Shown here: one piece after another, positions 8,201 to 8,976 of the stretch | Numbering within the stretch: the first letter of the stretch is position 1 | How the letters are laid out: each line of letters opens with the position of its first letter | NCBI GenBank assembly: GCA_023434665.1 | Contig: JAEYSM010000088.1 | Location: 1-8,976 of the forward strand | Direction: 5' to 3' | Length of the DNA stretch: 8,976 nucleotides | DNA from: Bacteroidota bacterium | Lineage (GTDB): Bacteria > Bacteroidota > Bacteroidia > Bacteroidales > Lentimicrobiaceae | Program-made: the position numbers and the translations under genes | The notes under the pieces: generated by a model | Database searches by the model: none | What the model saw: the letters and a program-made list of their open reading frames with translations, nothing else | Told to the model about the DNA's origin: nothing

Positions 8201-8976
8201 GGAAGATTATCGGGGAATGAACGGTAATAAGAGAGTCGCTCAATAATACCTCCAGTGTTGATCTCTGTTTTGAGATACATTGTTTGAGAAAGACTTTTAT
8301 TAATCCATGAATCAGTAAAGTTAATCGGATAATAGGCACTCTGAGTCGGATTATTCAGTGGGAAAGTCCCAATGTTTACTATTTCAATAGTAGGACTAAA
8401 AATTTCGATTGTCGATAATGGACTGAAATTATTCACCTGATCCTCATCAGCTGACCATAAAAGTTTAGCATAAACATTATAAATACCGGTAGAAGTGAAA
8501 GTAACCGGAACAACAGCAGTAGACAATTCTCCAGCCTCAATAGCTTCGCCTGCTATTTGTCCGAGTATAGTTTCTGTGCCGTCAATATTTGCGCAAATTT
8601 GTACCTGATATACTCCTGCAGCAATATCATCGAACCCATAATTAGCATAATCTACACTAAAATCAATTGCATCATCCTGAAATCCCAGTTGAGTGGAAGG
8701 AGTCATCTGAAACATCATTAAGTCTTTGTCCTTTTTGTTTAAAGGCGAGCCAAGAACATCATCCACAACACCAGGCCAACTCCACTTACCATTAAACTGA
8801 ATGGCCATGTAATAAAATTGTCCGTTTGCTACACCATGCTCAGACAGATCATAGCTCATTTGAGTATAAGTCATTTCAGGATCAGTAATCTGATCAATTA
8901 TAGTGAAATCCGAAGGGTCGTTACCGGTAACAGAGTAACCTACTTTCCAAACCTGATTAGCCTGATTTGCAAGACG
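1981..8976 (-). CDS. Giant multidomain T9SS-secreted surface protein, 5' end outside the window
   Basis: The frame ends at TAA 1983-1981 and is open to the right edge (2331 codons visible); the first Met, at 8874, is not a credible start because 34 in-frame codons precede it. Counting from 8976, in order: tail of a choice-of-anchor-J-like domain (1-77, with VGYSVTGNDPSDF and VVDDV); CARDB-like strands (about 90-198); a beta module with KIKIWIG (about 202-378); two carboxypeptidase-regulatory-like domains (about 384-472 and 473-560); interrupted FnIII-1 (561-880); a further CPD-like module (882-970); choice-of-anchor-J/cleaved adhesin (998-1172); a short FnIII-like stretch; two more CPD domains (1240-1315 and 1316-1393); interrupted FnIII-2, -3 and -4 (1394-1655, 1656-1957, 1958-2247), each opening with Cys; T9SS tail (2250-2331). 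The protein should be exported by Sec, cross the outer membrane by T9SS and be anchored or released. No protease, glycosidase or other active site is visible; an enzyme domain may lie upstream. An adhesin or polymer-binding role is inference. Confidence 0.93.
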   Translation of the reverse strand, partial: RLANQANQVWKVGYSVTGNDPSDFTIIDQITDPEMTYTQMSYDLSEHGVANGQFYYMAIQFNGKWSWPGVVDDVLGSPLNKKDKDLMMFQMTPSTQLGFQDDAIDFSVDYANYGFDDIAAGVYQVQICANIDGTETILGQIAGEAIEAGELSTAVVPVTFTSTGIYNVYAKLLWSADEDQVNNFSPLSTIEIFSPTIEIVNIGTFPLNNPTQSAYYPINFTDSWINKSLSQTMYLKTEINTGGIIERLSYYRSFPDNLPQRKIKIWIGETSQTSLNTFVPASQMQLVFDGKLDFNAGNGRYDIDLTNPYVYTGGGNLVITVYYYDGNTYSSGARWSVMDPDSYINRTAYESWNGSFDPENPTQLGYVTQYPYTTLLFETGSGLGSITGIVRYQSNNQPADGALVEITNPEFPDVVARTFTNSSGEYSLPYAMAGNNLTITISKYGYNDYTYAEVNLAANGNLNMGTALLETRPQVAVTGSVLKSDTQTAAANATVTIVGDDTYVATTNASGQFSFPSVWGNDSYEIEIELSGYQTYNSTITVPGTAYTVPPITILEVTPVPNLVNVIDAGGNAHITWYAAGEPYPITFRYDDGVARGVLITPGTPEIVGGSAWKYNAEVQTVQWYTYESENYASSDEVMLTILGLNPDGSPNPSDVLFTAPNVSNNLEWNTYTLPTPVEAPNGFFFGISGYNNYTLLAYDDGVGEPYEFTPRTQWSNGLGSYNPLENATSPPLHGNIFVRAAGLTSGEPLDGMKSTGSYLVEVNHPHATRAAGENTVYDNNSGELYTTIELESPLVTICREAEINVPESENRAFQHYNVYRRISSETDWTKINTYPVVGISYLDNTFSSLSYGIYQYAVDAEYSNGVLSPKSVSNYIEKDMRLALQLTVNNNTGIQTLSEGAQIVLQQIGGYETYSSIANESGLASFTGILKGNYNLYVEHVGFIDFIQENVNLDMPENSYSLSITIEERIDEPFDYEVLTEGQQLGQALFIWNQEPFTDNLEAQTAFAIDNLENWTMFDQDGKATNYPAAVSFPHLGEPMSFIVMNRTMTNPPLSEAYWGARSGNQYLAGFASLDGNTANWIISEEQNHTRPFTFSFYARSITETYGLETFQVGYSTTGTATSDFTFTTGSVTTGIYWQQYSYVIPAEAKYVAIKHNYTGFALLIDDLSVGIHTDGAIPGQGYNVFLDGDLVAEGVDVNNYMFTDLNPGIYTAGLQGVFHTGTSDLYEIEFTLPEGTPVEFNIVDENNAPVDNALVEVLYQSNVIFSAFTSGGAANLTLYPGSYSYRITKEGYAEVTGSFIVASNPLTFDVTINMIKSVIFEVTDDENTAIQDALITVNSVVESTDANGTAEFDLEPGTYQYTVTKPGYNRILQEVTVNQDMTIDLTMSAFECGTPQNLASNVNGNTVNLVWDAPVINFNDDWLHWDGDYDNNSVGTGGPVDFDVAQRFEPVDLTSFDNHFITRVAFVPKEANCEYSIKIWTGGSIAGPETLIIEQAVANPVIGAWNEVILNSPVYIDPDIELWIGVRCNTTTGHPAGVDAGPHVNGKGNMINLANQGWQTLIEAAPNLTFNWSIRGLVEPVDGSREYTEPLLVTGFNIYRDDVKINTNPVINNFYNDTEVAIGEYDYYVTALWNDGCESGASNEVNVSVTTLNCPVPQDLTAILGENNQVTVSWDPEENTEFRYDDNVRTGQLGFQSGTINGVLGAAHDTPAVLTEMSWLLSDAPDGGGPHETIQLYIFGLKADGTPNSADLLYTASVSNTDGIWNVHELPAPVNAPDGFFLGVAYEGFAGLGTDDGIGDPYIYQNNTHYFIGDYNSGTWSKWEASGFAVNGMIRAIGTEGAVKSYAVNYDGRLSASGMSSSVARNSGIETAQIVGSQLSEPVVAGEPQWNNRSSMDFSGYNLYKDGELLVSNLQTNTYQYTETASGEHCYTATGVYTECESEPSNEACITISGDCPVPQDLTAEVDERVVTISWDPETSTEFRYDDNVRTAQLGFQTGTIAGVVGAAHNTPATITEMSWLLSDAPDGGGPHDVIQIYIIGLNPDGSPNSNDVLFTESVNNTDGIWNVYELENPVNAPNGFFLGVAYNGFVGLGTDDGIGEPYIYQNGTHYYAGDYTTGTWSKWEDSGFPYNGMIRAIGTEGAVKSFAVIADNELPNHQPSDEFAKISLSYLDAPLVAKEPLWYGKAPSNFQGYNLYKNGILLAENLQTNSYQYTENANGTHCYTATGVYTDCESQHSNEACVTLVGINEHNLDELLIYPNPASTLLNIEGKNISTIIVYNTLGQPVLTPVSPDTNHAIIDISDLSSGLYLVRIIENTGFVKTIQVIKK
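2236..3105 (-). repeat. Long protein repeat, copy B: FnIII-4 with inserted YDD module
   Basis: 290 codons starting CPVPQDLTAEV and ending SNEACVTL. It starts with FnIII strands A-B (to VTISWDPE), is interrupted by a 157-residue insert (2554-3024, FRYDDNVRT to MIRAIG), and resumes with FnIII strands C-G (FQGYNLYKNG, HCYTATGVY, CESQHSNEAC). It is arranged head-to-tail with copy A. Cysteines at the start and in HCY, CES and EAC probably form disulfides outside the cell. Confidence 0.9.
3106..4011 (-). repeat. Long protein repeat, copy A: FnIII-3 with inserted YDD module
   Basis: 302 codons starting CPVPQDLTAIL and ending EACITISGD, with the same interrupted-FnIII layout as copy B. The 157-residue insert (3457-3927) differs from that of copy B at 34 positions by my hand count, about 78% identity. 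The linker between the insert and the second half of the FnIII is much less conserved than the insert. At DNA level many third codon positions differ, so this is not a fresh duplication. Confidence 0.9.
4243..4707 (-). other. Divergent beta-rich insert inside FnIII-2
   Basis: About 155 residues beginning WLHWDGDYDNN and ending SIRGLV, set between CGTPQNL...LVWDAP and TGFNIYRDD, the two halves of FnIII-2. Landmarks are VAFVP, YSIKIWTGG, WNEVILNSPV, LWIGVRC and PAGVDAGP. Its size, insertion point and strand order parallel the YDD inserts of FnIII-3 and -4, although the sequence is far diverged. I recognise the type from other Bacteroidota T9SS proteins but cannot give a family name. Confidence 0.7.
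5461..5985 (-). other. Choice-of-anchor-J / cleaved-adhesin domain
   Basis: About 175 residues from FTDNLEAQTAFAIDNLENWT to LLIDDLSVG. It shows the typical pattern: NWTMFDQDG near the start, NQYLAGFAS, NTANWIISEEQ, FSFYARSI, FQVGYSTTGTATSDF, YVAIKH and the closing IDDLSVG. In gingipains and related proteins this jelly-roll module mediates binding to host or polymer ligands. The visible start of the protein (right window edge) looks like the end of a second copy. Confidence 0.8.
6748..7215 (-). repeat. Divergent third copy of the YDD module, inside FnIII-1
   Basis: 156 residues from FRYDDGVARG to FVRAAG. It shares with copies A and B the opening FRYDD, ILGLNPDGSPNPSDVLFT, EAPNGFFFGI and the DDGVGEPY motif, as well as the length, but is otherwise well diverged. 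It lies between HITWYAAGEP and the later HYNVYRR strand of FnIII-1, which is the same insertion site. A longer linker follows it before the FnIII resumes. Confidence 0.82.

Noticed and set aside
8872..8874. ATG at 8874 as the true start of the giant protein
   Set aside because: The frame stays open for 34 codons to the window edge, and those codons continue the same beta-rich domain (QVWKVGYSVTGND). There is no signal peptide after the Met.

Overview
The window comes from a member of the Bacteroidota, most likely an anaerobic or environmental Bacteroidales-type lineage. The evidence is a very large secreted protein that ends in a type IX secretion (T9SS) type A sorting domain, AT-rich intergenic DNA, little sign of Shine-Dalgarno sites, and a biotin carboxylase of the acetyl/propionyl-CoA carboxylase type. 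Every gene I can support lies on the minus strand, so the window reads biologically from right to left.

Right and centre (1981-8976): one giant open frame, cut by the right window edge, encodes at least 2331 residues of a cell-surface or secreted multidomain protein. It is a string of beta-sandwich modules: the end of a choice-of-anchor-J-like domain, a CARDB-like segment, an 'IKIW'-type module, two carboxypeptidase-regulatory-like (CPD) domains, an interrupted FnIII, another CPD-like module, a complete choice-of-anchor-J (cleaved-adhesin) domain, two more CPD domains, three further interrupted FnIII domains, and the T9SS sorting tail. No catalytic domain is visible; if there is one, it lies upstream of the window. 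A hairpin with a T-rich tail (1866-1909) is a credible terminator for this gene.

Middle left (about 690-1980): low-density, partly decayed DNA. It holds a tandem array of 11-bp repeats (1614-1668), an unrecognised 79-codon frame (1353-1592), an HI0074-family nucleotidyltransferase substrate-binding (HEPN-like) gene (885-1283), and, overlapping that gene by ATGA, a 37-codon remnant of the partner MNT-type nucleotidyltransferase that keeps only its C-terminal part. The pair looks like a MNT/HEPN two-gene module that has lost the catalytic core of one partner. The remaining partner also has Thr where I expect the Arg of the R-x4-H-x-Y motif.

Left edge (1-689): the N-terminal 229 residues of a biotin carboxylase subunit (AccC type), a housekeeping metabolic gene that runs off the left edge.

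I see no CRISPR array, tRNA, rRNA, transposase or intact defence system. The most interesting material is the repeated insertion of a roughly 155-residue beta-rich module at one site in successive FnIII domains, the eroded MNT/HEPN pair, and the 11-bp repeat array.
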